NCBI RefSeq assembly: GCF_000418325.1
Contig: NC_021658.1
Coordinates: 9,004,001 to 9,068,000 of the forward strand
DNA: 64,000 bases
Source of the DNA: Sorangium cellulosum So0157-2
Lineage (GTDB): Bacteria; Myxococcota_A; Polyangia; Polyangiales; Polyangiaceae
Reading direction: 5' to 3'
Position 1 is the first letter of the stretch, and every line of letters starts with the position of its first letter. Positions 25,212 to 37,059 of the stretch are shown in pieces. The notes under the pieces were generated by a model that saw only the letters and a list, made by a program, of their open reading frames with translations, was not told where the DNA came from and did not search any database. Position numbers and translations under genes: made by a program.

Positions 25212-28200
25212 TCATTCGTGCCGCGCCACGAGCCGCTTGCCCTCGGCCCTGAGGTTCGACACCGCCTCGCCCACGCGCTGGGCCAGCGGCAGGCCCCGGG
25301 GCACCACGACGCCGACCGGCCCGCCCACGCGGCCGAACGACCAGGAGAGCGCCGAGCCCTCGGCGTCCCACGCCGCGAGCCGCTCGCGGCCCTCCGACGG
25401 CATGGCGCCGACGATCTCGCGCCGCTCCAGGTCGAGCACCGCGATCCGGTCCGCCGACGCGAGCAGCATCGTCCTGCCGTCCGGCGCCACGGACAGGTCC
25501 TCCCACTCCGCCCCGCTCACGCCCTCGAGCACCCGCTCCGCGAGGCCGGCGCGGCGGACCAGGACGACGCCGGTCGCGTCCGCGAACGCCACGTCGCCCG
25601 GCAGCGGGCCGTCGGCGATCGCGGTCGCCCGCGGCGTCGCGTACCCGAGCACCCGCACCTCCCCCCGCGCCTCGTCGATGCGCGCCACCGCGCCCGAGCT
25701 GAACGCGAGCCACAGCCCCGGGCCGACGCCGCCGCGCGCGGGGCTCGGGCGCGCCTCGTAGACGTAGCCGTCGGTCACCGCGATCGTGCGCGACGACAGG
25801 TCGCGGAGCGACGTCGCCACGAGGTTGCCGTCGAGCTCCTGCGTGAACAGCGTCCGGCAGGCGGCGTCGACGCCGAGCACGAGCGCGGGCGCCCTCGGCA
25901 CCGCCTCGACGGTCGCCCCGGTCGCCGCGTCGAACAGCGTCCACACCCCCTCGTCCTTGCGGTACGCGAGCAGGCGGCCGTCGTCGCAGGCGCGCAGCAG
26001 GTGGCCCCGCCGCGCGACCGTGCGGCGCCGCGACCCCTCGTCGTAGAGGCGCACCTCGCCGCCGATCTGGAAGGCCACCTCGCCCCCGCGCCGCAGCACC
26101 GCGGCGGCCGAGGCGCCCGGCTCGCGGCCCTCCGCGCCGCCCGCCGGGCCCTGCCCCTCGAACCGGAGGAAGCGCTCCGCGGCGGGCGGGCCCGGGCTGA
26201 ACAGGATGAGGTCGCGCGTGAGCACGCGGCGGTCCGGCAGGCGCCACCCGCCGACGAGCCCGTGCGGGCCGACGTCGCGCTCGGCGATGTCGGCCGCGTC
26301 GCCGCGCGCGCGCAGCGGCCGCGGCGCGCGCTGGCCCGGGGGCGCCTCGCACGGCGAGCCCTCGGGCGGCGGGTCGCCCGGGGCGCGGCCGCCCTTCCGG
26401 AGGTAGTGCCAGACGCTGCCGCCGCTGCCGCAGACGCCCAGATCGAGCCCGCCCGCGTCCCAGCGCGCCGACGCGGGCGCCGGGTCGGTGTCGAGCTCGA
26501 GGAGCGGCGCCCCGGGCCGATCGAAGGCGTAGATCGACGTCCTGCTCTGCTGCACGAGCGCGATCGCGGGGTCGCGCGGGCTGAAGCGCCCGAGCACGGC
26601 GGGCGCGCTCAGGGCGATCTCGGCGCCCGCGCCGCCCTCCGGCCCCCAGAGCAGCGCCCGGCGCCCGAGCACCGCCGCCACGCGGGCGCCGTCGGGCGAG
26701 ACGCCGAGCACGTTGCCGCGGAACGGGTGGCGGTCGACCGCGTCGGCGCCGCCGCCGCGCCGCAGGTCCCAGCGCGCGATCCCGCCGTCGGTCGAGCAGG
26801 CGAGGACGGGCGCCGCCTCGGCCGCGTGCACGGCGCTGCTGCACCGCACCGGCGCGGTGGCGGCGAGCGCGACCGTGCCGTCCTCCCGCAGCCGGAAGAC
26901 GCGGACCTCGCCCGTGACCGAGCGCGTCGCCACCGCCGTGTCGAACGCGAACGGCACGCGCTCGACGTGCGGCGCGTCGTGCGGCCTGAGCGCGATCACG
27001 CGCGGCGTCTTGACGCGGTCGACGCTCTCCGGGTCGACGTCGAGCGCGACGTCGTCGATGACGTCCGGGTCGGGCGGGCGCAGGTCGGCGACGAGCAGGG
27101 CGCCGCCGGGGCCGCCGGCGACGACCCAGCGGTCGTCCCACGGCAGCGCCGGGCCCACCACGCTGTCGACCGTCAGGAAGTGCGCGCGCGGCAGGCCCAT
27201 GGCCGCGGTCGCGAGGTCGAGCGGCAGCGCCGCGTCGTCCGCGCGCCGGGAGAGCGCCGCGGCGATCCACGCGGCGCGGTGGTACGGGTCCTCGGTGCGG
27301 CGCGCCTTGCCGATGAGCTCGGCGAGGTCGGCGCGCTCCTCGGCCGCGCGGCGCGCCGCCTCGGCGCTCGCCTGGCGCGCCGAGGCCCACCGCTCCGCCG
27401 CGAACGCCGACGCGGCGGCGAGGCCGAGCGCCGCGGCCGCGCCGAGCTTCTTGGCGCGCTGGCGGCGGGCGCGCCGGAGGCTCTCGCGCACGAGGGCCTG
27501 CTCGCGCCGCGGCAGCCGCGAGGCGAGGGCGGCGCCCGCGCGCACCTGGTCGAGCAGGTCGCGCCGCAGCAGGAAATCGGGGTTCTCGCCGGAGCGATCC
27601 CACACGTCGGCGGCCTCGCGGAGCCGCTCGAGCAGGATGAGCCGGTCCATGTGCAGCGCGCGGGTGGACGCGAGGTGCGGCCAGCCAGCGACGAGCGCCT
27701 CGTGGGCGAGCTCCACCCGGAGGTCGCGGCGGACGAGCAGGCGCGCGCGCTCGAGGGCGCCGAGGACCCGGTCCGTGTCGGCGGGCGGGGCGCCCACGGC
27801 CTCGACGAGCTCCGCCTCGACCCAGCGGACGCGCGAGCCGTCGACGGCGCCGAGGCGGAGCAGCGCCTCGTCGGCGATCGCGCGGTCCTCCGGGGTGAGG
27901 GCCAGGGCGGCGGCGTCGGCGTGCCGCGCGAGGGCGCCGCGCACGCCGCCGAGGGCTTGCCACGCCTCGCCGGTGAGGGCGCCGCGCTCGTCGCGCGCGG
28001 CCGCCCACCAGTCGGCGAGGGCGAGCGCCACGAACGACAGGGCGGCGCCGCCGCTTCGGAGCTCGCGCCGCACCTCGGCCTCGACCTGGGCGAGGCCGCG
28101 CACCTCGGCGCCGGCGAGCCTGGCGGGGCCGGCGACGAGGTCCTTCACGGCGGCGGCGGCGGGCGGCCCGACGTAGCGCAGCGCCGCCCGGAGGCCCTCG

Positions 28201-29891
28201 CCGGCCGGCGAGGCGAGGAGCGCGGCGGCGCGCTCGTCGGCCTCGTCGAGCACGCCGATGAGCCGGAGCCCGCGCCGCGCCTCGCCGGTCGCGAGCGCGC
28301 CCGCGAGGGCGGCGAGCCGCCCGTCGCCGAGGGGCGCGATCGGGTCGACGACGAGCGCGACCCCGACGGCGGACGCCATGCAGAACCGGGTGAGCGCGGC
28401 GAGGTCGGCGGCCTCGAGCTCGGGCGAGACGGCGGCGAGCGCGCGGGCGAGGGCGCCGTCCGGGTCGCCTTCGGGGCTGACGCGCGCCTCGATCCAGTCG
28501 TCCTTGTGGTCGGCGTGGCGGCGGGCGAGGTGGGGCACGAGGCCGGCGGAGGCGAGCGACGACTTGCCGGAGCCGCGGGGCCCCTGGAGGACGAGGCACG
28601 GCTCGAACTCGAGCTCGCGCCCGAGGCGCGCGATGTCGTCGTCGCGCCCGAACAGGAGCCCCTCGTCGGTGGCCGCGAGGGGGGCGAGCCCCTTGTACGG
28701 CCGGTCCGGGACGCCGTGGGGGCGCTCCCAGACCTCGTCGAGCAGCTGCTTCAGCCGCCCCGGCGCGACGCGCCGGTGCGCGGGGTCCACCGAGAGCAGG
28801 CGCCGGAGGAGCGCGAGCAGGCCGCGCGGCAGGCGCGCCGGGTCGGCCGCGAGGTCGCGCATGGCGCCGCGCAGGGTCGCGGCGCGGAGCTCGGTCCACC
28901 AGGCGGAGACGCTCGCCGCGTCGGAGCCGTCGGCCGGCTCGTCGGGCACGGCGTGGGGGAGGCGCCCGGTCGTGAGCTGCGCGATGCAGACGGCGAGCGC
29001 GTAGGCGTCGGTCGCGGCGGAGGGCTCGGCCATCTCGAGCACCTCGGGGGCCATGAAGCCGGGCGTGCCGATGACGTTGCGCGCGGCGGCGGGGCTGTCC
29101 GCGCCGGCGAAGGCGCGGCGGGTGGAGGCGTAGACGTCGCGCTCGGCGAGGAAGGCGGCGGTGCCGAGGTCGCCGCCGGCGGCGCCGCCGCTGCCGGGGG
29201 CGCCGCCGCTGCCGCCGTCGCTTCCGGGGGCGCCGCCGCTGCCGGCGGCGCGGCCGCTGCCGCCGCCGACGCTGACGGCCGGGGGCGCGCCGGGGGCGCG
29301 CGAGAGGGGGCCGCCGGGCGAGGGGCCTGCGCGCCGCGAGATGCCGAAGTCGAGGACCTTGAGGGCGCCGTCCTGGGTGAGGAACAGGTTGGCGGGCTTG
29401 AGGTCGAGGTGGACGACGCCGCGCGCGTGGATGACGTCGAGCGCGCCGGCGACGTCGCGGGCCCAGGCGACGACGCGGCGCCAGGGGATGCGGCGGCGGA
29501 AGCGGATGAGGTCGGCGAGGTTCCTGCCCTCGAGGAGCTCCATCGAGACGAACGGGGTCCTCGGGGCGCCGTGGAGGATGCCGGCGGCGTAGATCGTGAC
29601 GAGCGACGGGTGCCGGAAGGAGGCGAGGAGCTTGGCCTCGTCGGCCCAGTCCGCGGCGTCGGCGAAGTCCGAGACGAGGAGCTTGAGGGCGACCTCGCGG
29701 AACGGGGCGCCGTCGGGCAGGAGCTCCTCGGCGCGCCACACGTCGCCGAAGCCGCCGCGGCCGAGGCGGACGCGGAGCCGGTAGCGGCGGTCGAGCACGT
29801 CGCCGGGGACGTGCGCGAGCCCGCCCGGGGGCAGCGGCACGACGCCCGGGTCGCGGGAGGAGCTGCCCTCGTCGACGAGCGTGCGGTCCAT
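25212..29891 (-). CDS. Ser/Thr kinase with P-loop and beta-propeller domains, 1559 aa
   Basis: This is a eukaryotic-like kinase (about 37-330): Gly loop 'GRGGFGDVW' (44-52), catalytic Lys in 'VALKLL' (70), catalytic loop 'HLDLKPAN' (161-168; the usual Arg of HRD is Leu), 'DFG' 181-183 and 'APE' 281-283. The activation segment is therefore 100 residues, with a Gly/Ala/Ser-rich insert. Residues from about 385 read 'YKGLAPL...FGRDDDIARL' and 'LVLQGPRGSGKSSLASAGL', an nSTAND-type P-loop ATPase. A hydrophobic segment near 815-835 is probably a membrane helix. The last 650 residues look like a degenerate WD40/beta-propeller. Such proteins are thought to couple signal detection to phosphorylation, sometimes in conflict responses. 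The gene is divergent from the Uma2 gene. Confidence 0.9.
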   Translation of the reverse strand: MDRTLVDEGSSSRDPGVVPLPPGGLAHVPGDVLDRRYRLRVRLGRGGFGDVWRAEELLPDGAPFREVALKLLVSDFADAADWADEAKLLASFRHPSLVTIYAAGILHGAPRTPFVSMELLEGRNLADLIRFRRRIPWRRVVAWARDVAGALDVIHARGVVHLDLKPANLFLTQDGALKVLDFGISRRAGPSPGGPLSRAPGAPPAVSVGGGSGRAAGSGGAPGSDGGSGGAPGSGGAAGGDLGTAAFLAERDVYASTRRAFAGADSPAAARNVIGTPGFMAPEVLEMAEPSAATDAYALAVCIAQLTTGRLPHAVPDEPADGSDAASVSAWWTELRAATLRGAMRDLAADPARLPRGLLALLRRLLSVDPAHRRVAPGRLKQLLDEVWERPHGVPDRPYKGLAPLAATDEGLLFGRDDDIARLGRELEFEPCLVLQGPRGSGKSSLASAGLVPHLARRHADHKDDWIEARVSPEGDPDGALARALAAVSPELEAADLAALTRFCMASAVGVALVVDPIAPLGDGRLAALAGALATGEARRGLRLIGVLDEADERAAALLASPAGEGLRAALRYVGPPAAAAVKDLVAGPARLAGAEVRGLAQVEAEVRRELRSGGAALSFVALALADWWAAARDERGALTGEAWQALGGVRGALARHADAAALALTPEDRAIADEALLRLGAVDGSRVRWVEAELVEAVGAPPADTDRVLGALERARLLVRRDLRVELAHEALVAGWPHLASTRALHMDRLILLERLREAADVWDRSGENPDFLLRRDLLDQVRAGAALASRLPRREQALVRESLRRARRQRAKKLGAAAALGLAAASAFAAERWASARQASAEAARRAAEERADLAELIGKARRTEDPYHRAAWIAAALSRRADDAALPLDLATAAMGLPRAHFLTVDSVVGPALPWDDRWVVAGGPGGALLVADLRPPDPDVIDDVALDVDPESVDRVKTPRVIALRPHDAPHVERVPFAFDTAVATRSVTGEVRVFRLREDGTVALAATAPVRCSSAVHAAEAAPVLACSTDGGIARWDLRRGGGADAVDRHPFRGNVLGVSPDGARVAAVLGRRALLWGPEGGAGAEIALSAPAVLGRFSPRDPAIALVQQSRTSIYAFDRPGAPLLELDTDPAPASARWDAGGLDLGVCGSGGSVWHYLRKGGRAPGDPPPEGSPCEAPPGQRAPRPLRARGDAADIAERDVGPHGLVGGWRLPDRRVLTRDLILFSPGPPAAERFLRFEGQGPAGGAEGREPGASAAAVLRRGGEVAFQIGGEVRLYDEGSRRRTVARRGHLLRACDDGRLLAYRKDEGVWTLFDAATGATVEAVPRAPALVLGVDAACRTLFTQELDGNLVATSLRDLSSRTIAVTDGYVYEARPSPARGGVGPGLWLAFSSGAVARIDEARGEVRVLGYATPRATAIADGPLPGDVAFADATGVVLVRRAGLAERVLEGVSGAEWEDLSVAPDGRTMLLASADRIAVLDLERREIVGAMPSEGRERLAAWDAEGSALSWSFGRVGGPVGVVVPRGLPLAQRVGEAVSNLRAEGKRLVARHE

Positions 29892-30010
29892 CCTGGGACG
29901 ACGGTATCAAAAGCGGCGGGAGAGGTGGACGGTCCCGCTCCCTGCGCCCCCGCGGCGGCTCGCCCGGCTGCGCGTGGACATCTCCGGCCCGCCACGCGAC
30001 ACTGTCGCAC

Positions 30011-30598
30011 ATGGGCGTGGCGGCACCGCGACGGAAGCTCTCGCCGGAGGAGTACCTCGAGCTCGAGCGCGCATCGGAGGTGAGGCACGAGTACGCCGCC
30101 GGCGAGATCTTCGCGATGTCCGGCGGCACCTTCGAGCACAGCGCCGTCGCCGCGAACATCGGCCGGCTGCTCGGCAACGCGCTGGGCGAGGGCGGGTGCA
30201 TCGCGCTGAGCTCCGACATGCGCATCAAGATCCCCTCCGCGGATCGCTACGTCTACCCGGACGGCTCCGTCGTCTGCGGCCGCCCCGAGTTCGAGGACGA
30301 GCGGCGCGACACGCTCTTGAATCCGGTCCTCGTGCTCGAGGTGCTCTCTGATTCGAGCGAGGCGTACGACCGCGGCGACAAGTTCGCGCATTACCAGACC
30401 GTGGCGTCGATCCGGGAGGTCGTCCTGGCGTCGCAGAAGGCCCCGCGCATCGAGGTCTTCGCGCGCCAGGCCGACGGGAGCTGGTTGCTCCGGGTCTATG
30501 GCCCCGGCGCTCGCGCCGCGCTCTCGTCGGTGGGGTGCGACATCGGGGTGGACGAGGCGTACCGGGGCGCGTTCGAGGCCGCCGGCGTGGCCCGCTGA
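30011..30598 (+). CDS. Uma2-family (DUF820) putative endonuclease
   Basis: A 195-residue protein with the Uma2 restriction-endonuclease-like core: 'LSPEEYLELERASEVRHEYA', 'FAMSGGTFEHSAVAANIGRL', 'DRYVYPDGSVVCGRPEFEDE' (catalytic Asp), 'NPVLVLEVLSDSSEAYDRGD' (Glu) and 'KFAHYQTVASIREVVLASQK' (Lys). The family is hugely expanded in cyanobacteria and myxobacteria; nuclease activity is predicted from the PD-(D/E)XK motif and the biological role is unclear. The product is of normal length and complete. It stands between the large kinase (divergent) and an FHA-sigma54 activator (same strand, 75 bases on). Confidence 0.9.
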   Translation: MGVAAPRRKLSPEEYLELERASEVRHEYAAGEIFAMSGGTFEHSAVAANIGRLLGNALGEGGCIALSSDMRIKIPSADRYVYPDGSVVCGRPEFEDERRDTLLNPVLVLEVLSDSSEAYDRGDKFAHYQTVASIREVVLASQKAPRIEVFARQADGSWLLRVYGPGARAALSSVGCDIGVDEAYRGAFEAAGVAR

Positions 30599-30673
30599 GG
30601 CCGCCCCGCGCTCGACGGGCCTCGCGAGCGTGCGCCGGTCCCAGCGCGCCTCCGCTGGTGGTAGAACGACCCG

Positions 30674-32199
30674 GTGACATCGGATCGTTCAGGCCGTCAT
30701 TCGCCGGCCGGGGCGGCGCCCGCGGGCGATCGCCCCTCGGTCGGGCGCCCGCGCTCTCCTGCGGCGCGGGAGCTCGTGGTCTTCGCCGGCGACGCCGTCG
30801 TGGTCCACCCGCTGCCGCCGGGCGGATCGGTCTCGATCGGCCGCTCCTCCGAGAACGGCGTCTGCATCAACCACGCGTCCGTCTCGCGCCGGCACGCCGT
30901 CCTGCACCTCGATCCCCCGCTCCGGATCGAGGATCTCGGCGGCACCAACCCGATCTCCGTGCGCGCCGCGCGCGCGGACCAGGCGCGCCTGCCCATCGAG
31001 ACGGGGAAGACGGAGGACATGCGGCAGGTCTCCGGGCAGACCATCGAGATCGCGCCCGGTGACTGCATCACCCTGGGCTCCGCCCTGATCGTCGTCCGCC
31101 TGGCCGAGGCGGCCGTGAGCGCGCCTCCGGCCGGCCCTGGCCGCGCCGCCGCGCCGCCGGACGGCGGCGACCTCGTCCTCCGGGACCCGGCGATGCGCGC
31201 GCTCTACGAGCAGGCCTACCTCGCCGCCCCGGGCCTCATCAGCGTCCTCTTGCTGGGCGAGACCGGCACCGGCAAGGAGGTGCTGGCCCGGGCCATCCAC
31301 CGCCGCTCTTCGCCTGCCCGCGCGCGGGGGCCCTTCCTCGGGCTCAACTGCGCGGCCCTGTCGGAGACGCTGCTGGAGAGCGAGCTCTTCGGGCACGAGA
31401 AGGGCGCCTTCACCGGGGCGCTGCAGGCGAAGCCGGGCCTGTTCGAGGCCGCCGACGGGGGCACGGTGTTCCTCGACGAGGTGGGCGAGCTGCCCAAGGC
31501 CACGCAGGTCAAGCTGCTGCGCGTGCTCGAGGAGCGCCAGGTGCTCCGCGTCGGCGGCCGGGCCCCGCGCAGCATCGATGTCCGCTTCCTGTCGGCCACC
31601 CACCGCGATCTGGAGGCCGAGGTCGCGCGGGGGGCGTTCCGGGAGGACCTGTACTTCCGGCTCAACGGGGTCACGCTCACGATCCCGCCGCTGCGCGAGC
31701 GCGCCCTGGACATCGCGCCTCTGGTCCAGCTCTTCGCGATCAAGGCGAGCCGGTCGTTCGAGCGGCCGCGCGTCCCCGCCGTCTCGGCCGAGGCGCTCTC
31801 GCTCCTGGAGCGCCATGCGTGGCCCGGCAACATCCGGGAGCTGCGCAACGTGATCGAGCGCGCCGTCATGCTCTGCGCCGGCGACACGCTGCTGCCGGAG
31901 CACCTGCCGGCCAAGATGAGGACCGGGGGCGCGCCGCCCACGCCTCCCACGCCGGCGCGCGAGGCCTCCGCGCCGTCGAGCGACCCTCCGGAGCCGGCGG
32001 CCCCGCGCGGCGCCGAGGCGAGCGCGCCGCCCCTGCGCCAGGGGGAGCCGAGCGAGAAACAGCGCATCATCGAGGCGCTCGAGAAGTGCGTGGGGAACCA
32101 GACCTACGCGGCGAAGCTGCTGGGGATCTCGCGGCGGACGCTGGTCTCCCGGATCAAGGAATACGACCTCCCGAGGCCGCGGAGGCCGAGAGAGAAGCC

Positions 32200-32203
<4 letters not shown>
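30674..32203 (+). CDS. FHA-domain sigma54-dependent transcriptional activator (1)
   Basis: A GTG-initiated protein of 509 residues. The FHA domain (about 40-130) has 'SIGRSSENGVCINHASVSRR' for phosphothreonine binding. The AAA+ sigma54-activation domain (about 165-400) has Walker A 'GETGTGKE', 'HEKGAFTGAL' (the GAFTGA loop that contacts sigma54) and Walker B 'GGTVFLDEVGEL'. A Fis-type helix-turn-helix is at the end ('YAAKLLGISRRTLVSRIKEY'). It should read phosphorylation by a Ser/Thr kinase and open sigma54 promoters. Its stop overlaps the stop of the next, convergent gene by four bases. Confidence 0.93.
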
Positions 32204-34026
<1,823 letters not shown>

Positions 34027-34242
34027 GGGCGCGGGGTGGGAGCCGCGCCATTGTCGCCCACGATCGCGCAGCGGCGCAACGATGGGCGTCGAGGCGCGAT
34101 CGCGCTCCCCCTCGGCCAGCCCGCGCCGCGGGCCTCCCCGCAGCGCGGCGCCCGGCGGCGAGCGGCCTCGACCGGCGCGCCGGCGCGCAGGCGTCGATCG
34201 ACCGCCGCGGCGCGGACGCGACGCGGGGCAGCGCCGAGGAGG

Positions 34243-35304
34243 CTAGTAGTAACAGCGCCCGGCGTTGCCGGTGCCCACGTTCTCGCAGTAGTAGCAGCCC
34301 GGCTGGCCGACATACCACGTGCTCGCGTTGCAGATCTGCGTGCACGTGCCGTTATAGCAGTCGTACCCGGCCTCGCAGGTCTCCCCGGAGCAGGCCCCGC
34401 CCGGAGGGGTCGAGCCCGGGACACCGCAGCTCGCGAAGCTGCCGGAGGTGTACTGGCACGCTTCGCCCTCGGCGCAGCCCGTCTGGGTCAAGAGATCGCA
34501 GGTCCCCTCGGGCGCCGGCCCCTCGAAGCCGAGGTCGCTGTCCGGGAGGCCGAGGCTCAGGCAGTTGACGCCGAACGTCGTGCTGCTCACGCGGCAGAAC
34601 TTCACGCAGGAGCCTTGATCCGGGTTCGCCGGATCCACCTTGAGGCACTGGGCGCCCGCGACGCACTGGTCCGAGGTGCACGGAGAGCCCACCGGCAGCG
34701 AGCCTGGCGACGCGCAGAACGTGCGGCCGCTCGAGTCGGCGAGGAGGCAGGTCTGCCCCGTCGGACAGTAGTTGTAATAGTAGTAAGAGGAGACCAGGTT
34801 GCACTCCCCCCGATCCTCGTTCGGGGCGACATCGAAGCTGATGCCGACCGAGCCGTCGCCGAGGGTGATGGTGCCCTGCCCCGTCGTGAACGTGAACGAG
34901 ATGTCGGTCATCGCCGACGCGCTGATCTCGAACGTCTGGGGGTTCGGCGAGAGCAGGGCCGCGGAGACGGGGGACTCCGTGCCGTCCGGCTCGACCCGCG
35001 CGAGCTCCCAGCCGTCGGCCAGGCGGACCGTGTAGGGCCCCTGGAACAGCGTCGCCGTCAGCGTCTCCGCGCCCGGCTCGCTCTCGGAGTCGAGGGTGGC
35101 GGCGTGGGCGCCGTTCGTCGAGTGGATGGTGAACACGGCGCCATGGAGGCGGAACTCGCCTCCCGCCGACGTCACGAGCGGCAGGCTGACCATCCCGACC
35201 GCCTGCTCGTCGTGCGAGCTCACGGGCGACGCGCATCCGATCGTCGTCATCGCTCCCGCGGAGAAGAGGAGCGCCAATCCGAGAGGAAACCACGTGAACT
35301 TCAT
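34243..35304 (-). CDS. Cys-rich surface lipoprotein, 353 aa
   Basis: The start was set at ATG 35304 (MKFTWFPLGLALLF) because a lipoprotein signal follows directly, with lipobox 'MTTIGC'. Residues 30-190 form a beta-rich domain (LHGAVFTIHS...'LFQGPYTVRLADGWEL'). The second half is Cys-rich with repeating 'C..G..C......C' knots ('VGSPCTSDQCVAGAQCLKV', 'GGACSGETCEAGYDCYNGTC'), typical of myxobacterial extracellular proteins of unknown function. The C-terminus 'GNAGRCYY' is complete. The gene is monocistronic. Confidence 0.75.
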   Translation of the reverse strand: MKFTWFPLGLALLFSAGAMTTIGCASPVSSHDEQAVGMVSLPLVTSAGGEFRLHGAVFTIHSTNGAHAATLDSESEPGAETLTATLFQGPYTVRLADGWELARVEPDGTESPVSAALLSPNPQTFEISASAMTDISFTFTTGQGTITLGDGSVGISFDVAPNEDRGECNLVSSYYYYNYCPTGQTCLLADSSGRTFCASPGSLPVGSPCTSDQCVAGAQCLKVDPANPDQGSCVKFCRVSSTTFGVNCLSLGLPDSDLGFEGPAPEGTCDLLTQTGCAEGEACQYTSGSFASCGVPGSTPPGGACSGETCEAGYDCYNGTCTQICNASTWYVGQPGCYYCENVGTGNAGRCYY

Positions 35305-36000
35305 CTGATCATCCCATCCTTCTGCCTGCTCGGCGCGGGGAGCCCAGCCTGGCGTCGACGTCGATCGCGCCGAACGAGGTCGCGAGATCCCCGTCGCCGT
35401 CAGGGCTGCGTGTGGCGGTCGATGCCTGCGATGGCGCGGAGCGCCGCAGCAGGCGACGCATCCGAGAGCGCCGCGCATCGGCGTCCGACCATCCTCGCCC
35501 CATCATGGCAACCGCCATGCCGGCGCGGACGCGCGGGAGATCTTGCGCCGAAGCCGCGGGCGCGGCCCGGGGGCGCCGCCGGCGTGCGCCGTGCGCTCGC
35601 CGGTCTTCGCGGGAGATCGCGCGCGCCGGAGCCCGCTGCGGCGCCGGGACTGGCGCCGCGCGGGGTGGCGCCCGGCGTGCCGGGCGGTGGATCGAACGAT
35701 CGATCCGATCGATCGAACGATCACCTCCGCCGGGTCGGGCCTGCAGCGCCGCGGGAGGCGCGCGCGGATACCGGCGTCGGCGACACGCGCGGGCCTCTCG
35801 AGGTGGCATGTCGCGGCGCGCTGGCGCGCGGATTGCTGACGCTGACTGTTAACGGTGACGGCTGAGACAGACGACGACGGGAACGTCCTGGACCGAGGAG
35901 ATGAGCGCGCTGCCTGCCGATCGTCCGGCCGACGCGACCCGCCCGTCGATCCACCTGACGAGCTCTCTGTCATTCGCCGCGCTGGCCTGGAGGTATTCCG
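35305..36000. other. Divergent intergenic region
   Basis: This region separates the minus-strand lipoprotein and the plus-strand barrel protein, so it should hold both promoters. It contains the GATC-rich repeat at 35690-35722 and many short GC palindromes. No gene with a credible start or domain was seen on either strand. A strong ribosome binding site (ctggaggta) precedes 36001. Confidence 0.5.
35690..35722 (+). repeat. GATC-rich element, copy 1
   Basis: gatcgaacgatc, then gatccgatc, then gatcgaacgatc again: two identical 12-mers around a 9-mer, nearly palindromic overall. The last 25 bases recur exactly at 47077-47101. It lies 279 bases before the barrel-protein/lipoprotein operon. It could be an operator or a dispersed repeat. 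Confidence 0.55.
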
Positions 36001-36981
36001 ATGGCAACTCTGGTGCAGGGTCCCATAGCGCTCGCCGCGCTCTCTTTCGCGCTCACGCTGCTCCTCGCGGGCCCGGTCCTCGCGCAGGCGCCCGCGCCTC
36101 GGCCGCCGCCGGGCGTCGCGCCGCACGAGGGCCCGCGCTCGCCGGAGATCGCCGCCCCGGGTTCCGCTGACCTGCTCCCGCCGGATCGCGAGGCCGACAT
36201 GGCGGCGCCCGTCGCGGCGGCTCCGCCTCCTTCGCCGGCCGCGCCCGCGACAGGCGCGCCCGCCGCTGCAGAGCCGACGGGCAGCGCTCCGCCCGTCATG
36301 ACCCTCGGGTACGACGCTCCATCCTTCGAGGATCCCGCGTTCGACGCGCCGCCCGTGAAGGAGCCTGCGGACGGCGCCCTGCCGGCGGCGAGGGGGGTTC
36401 AGATGGCGGTCCGCTCGGGCTACGCGATCCCGATGGGCGACGCGACGGGCGCCGGCGCGGACGAGCTCTCGAGCTCGTTCGGAGGGCAGGTGCCCGTACT
36501 GATCGAAGTGGGCGTCAAATCCGGCGACAGCGTCTTCTTCGGGCTCTATGCGGGACTGGGGTTCGGCGGGCCGGGCAGCGCGGCGGACGCGCAGTGCAGC
36601 TCGAGCGGCCTCTCCTGCGACGCCCAGACCTTCCGGATCGGACCCGAGGTGCAGGTGCACCTCCATCCGGCAGGCAAGGTCAATCCCTGGCTCGGCTACG
36701 GCCTCGGCCTGGAGATCTCGACGATCTCCATGCGCGGCCCGGGCGGGAACGCGAGCATGTCCTTGATGGGTGTCGAGCTCGCTCACCTCATGGCGGGCGT
36801 CGACTTCCGGCTCAGCAGCGCGCTCGGCGCCGGGCCGGTGCTCGATCTGTCGCTGGCTCAATACTCGTCGATGACGATGGAGCTGAACGGCGTCGAGGTG
36901 CCCGGCGCGAGCGGGCAGATCGCCGAGACAGCGCTTCACGCCTGGCTGAGCCTCGGGGCGCGGCTCGTCCTGTTCCCCTGA
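36001..36981 (+). CDS. Outer-membrane beta-barrel-like protein, 326 aa
   Basis: ATG 36001 follows ggagg at ideal spacing. The signal peptide (1-29, cleavage after 'VLAQA') leads to a long Pro/Ala-rich linker (30-115), which may cross the periplasm or bind peptidoglycan. The C-terminal 200 residues alternate as amphipathic strands ('VQMAVRSGYAIPMGDAT', 'SVFFGLYAGLGFGG', 'VNPWLGYGLGLEISTISM', 'LSLGARLVLFP'), as in small outer-membrane barrels. No enzymatic motif is seen. It is followed 78 bases on by a lipoprotein gene in the same direction. Confidence 0.75.
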   Translation: MATLVQGPIALAALSFALTLLLAGPVLAQAPAPRPPPGVAPHEGPRSPEIAAPGSADLLPPDREADMAAPVAAAPPPSPAAPATGAPAAAEPTGSAPPVMTLGYDAPSFEDPAFDAPPVKEPADGALPAARGVQMAVRSGYAIPMGDATGAGADELSSSFGGQVPVLIEVGVKSGDSVFFGLYAGLGFGGPGSAADAQCSSSGLSCDAQTFRIGPEVQVHLHPAGKVNPWLGYGLGLEISTISMRGPGGNASMSLMGVELAHLMAGVDFRLSSALGAGPVLDLSLAQYSSMTMELNGVEVPGASGQIAETALHAWLSLGARLVLFP

Positions 36982-37059
36982 TCCCCCGATTCCCCTGCGG
37001 CGGCGCCAGATGCCCGCCCAGCAGGCGATCTCCTCTTTCCTGCGTCGAGAGGTATGGAT

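Noticed and set aside
25147..30228. Very long minus-strand frame of 1693 codons and a plus-strand frame of 1621 codons over the same region
   Set aside because: Both are Arg/Pro/Ala-rich shadows of the real kinase frame (25212-29891), which alone shows domain motifs. High GC removes stops from the other frames.
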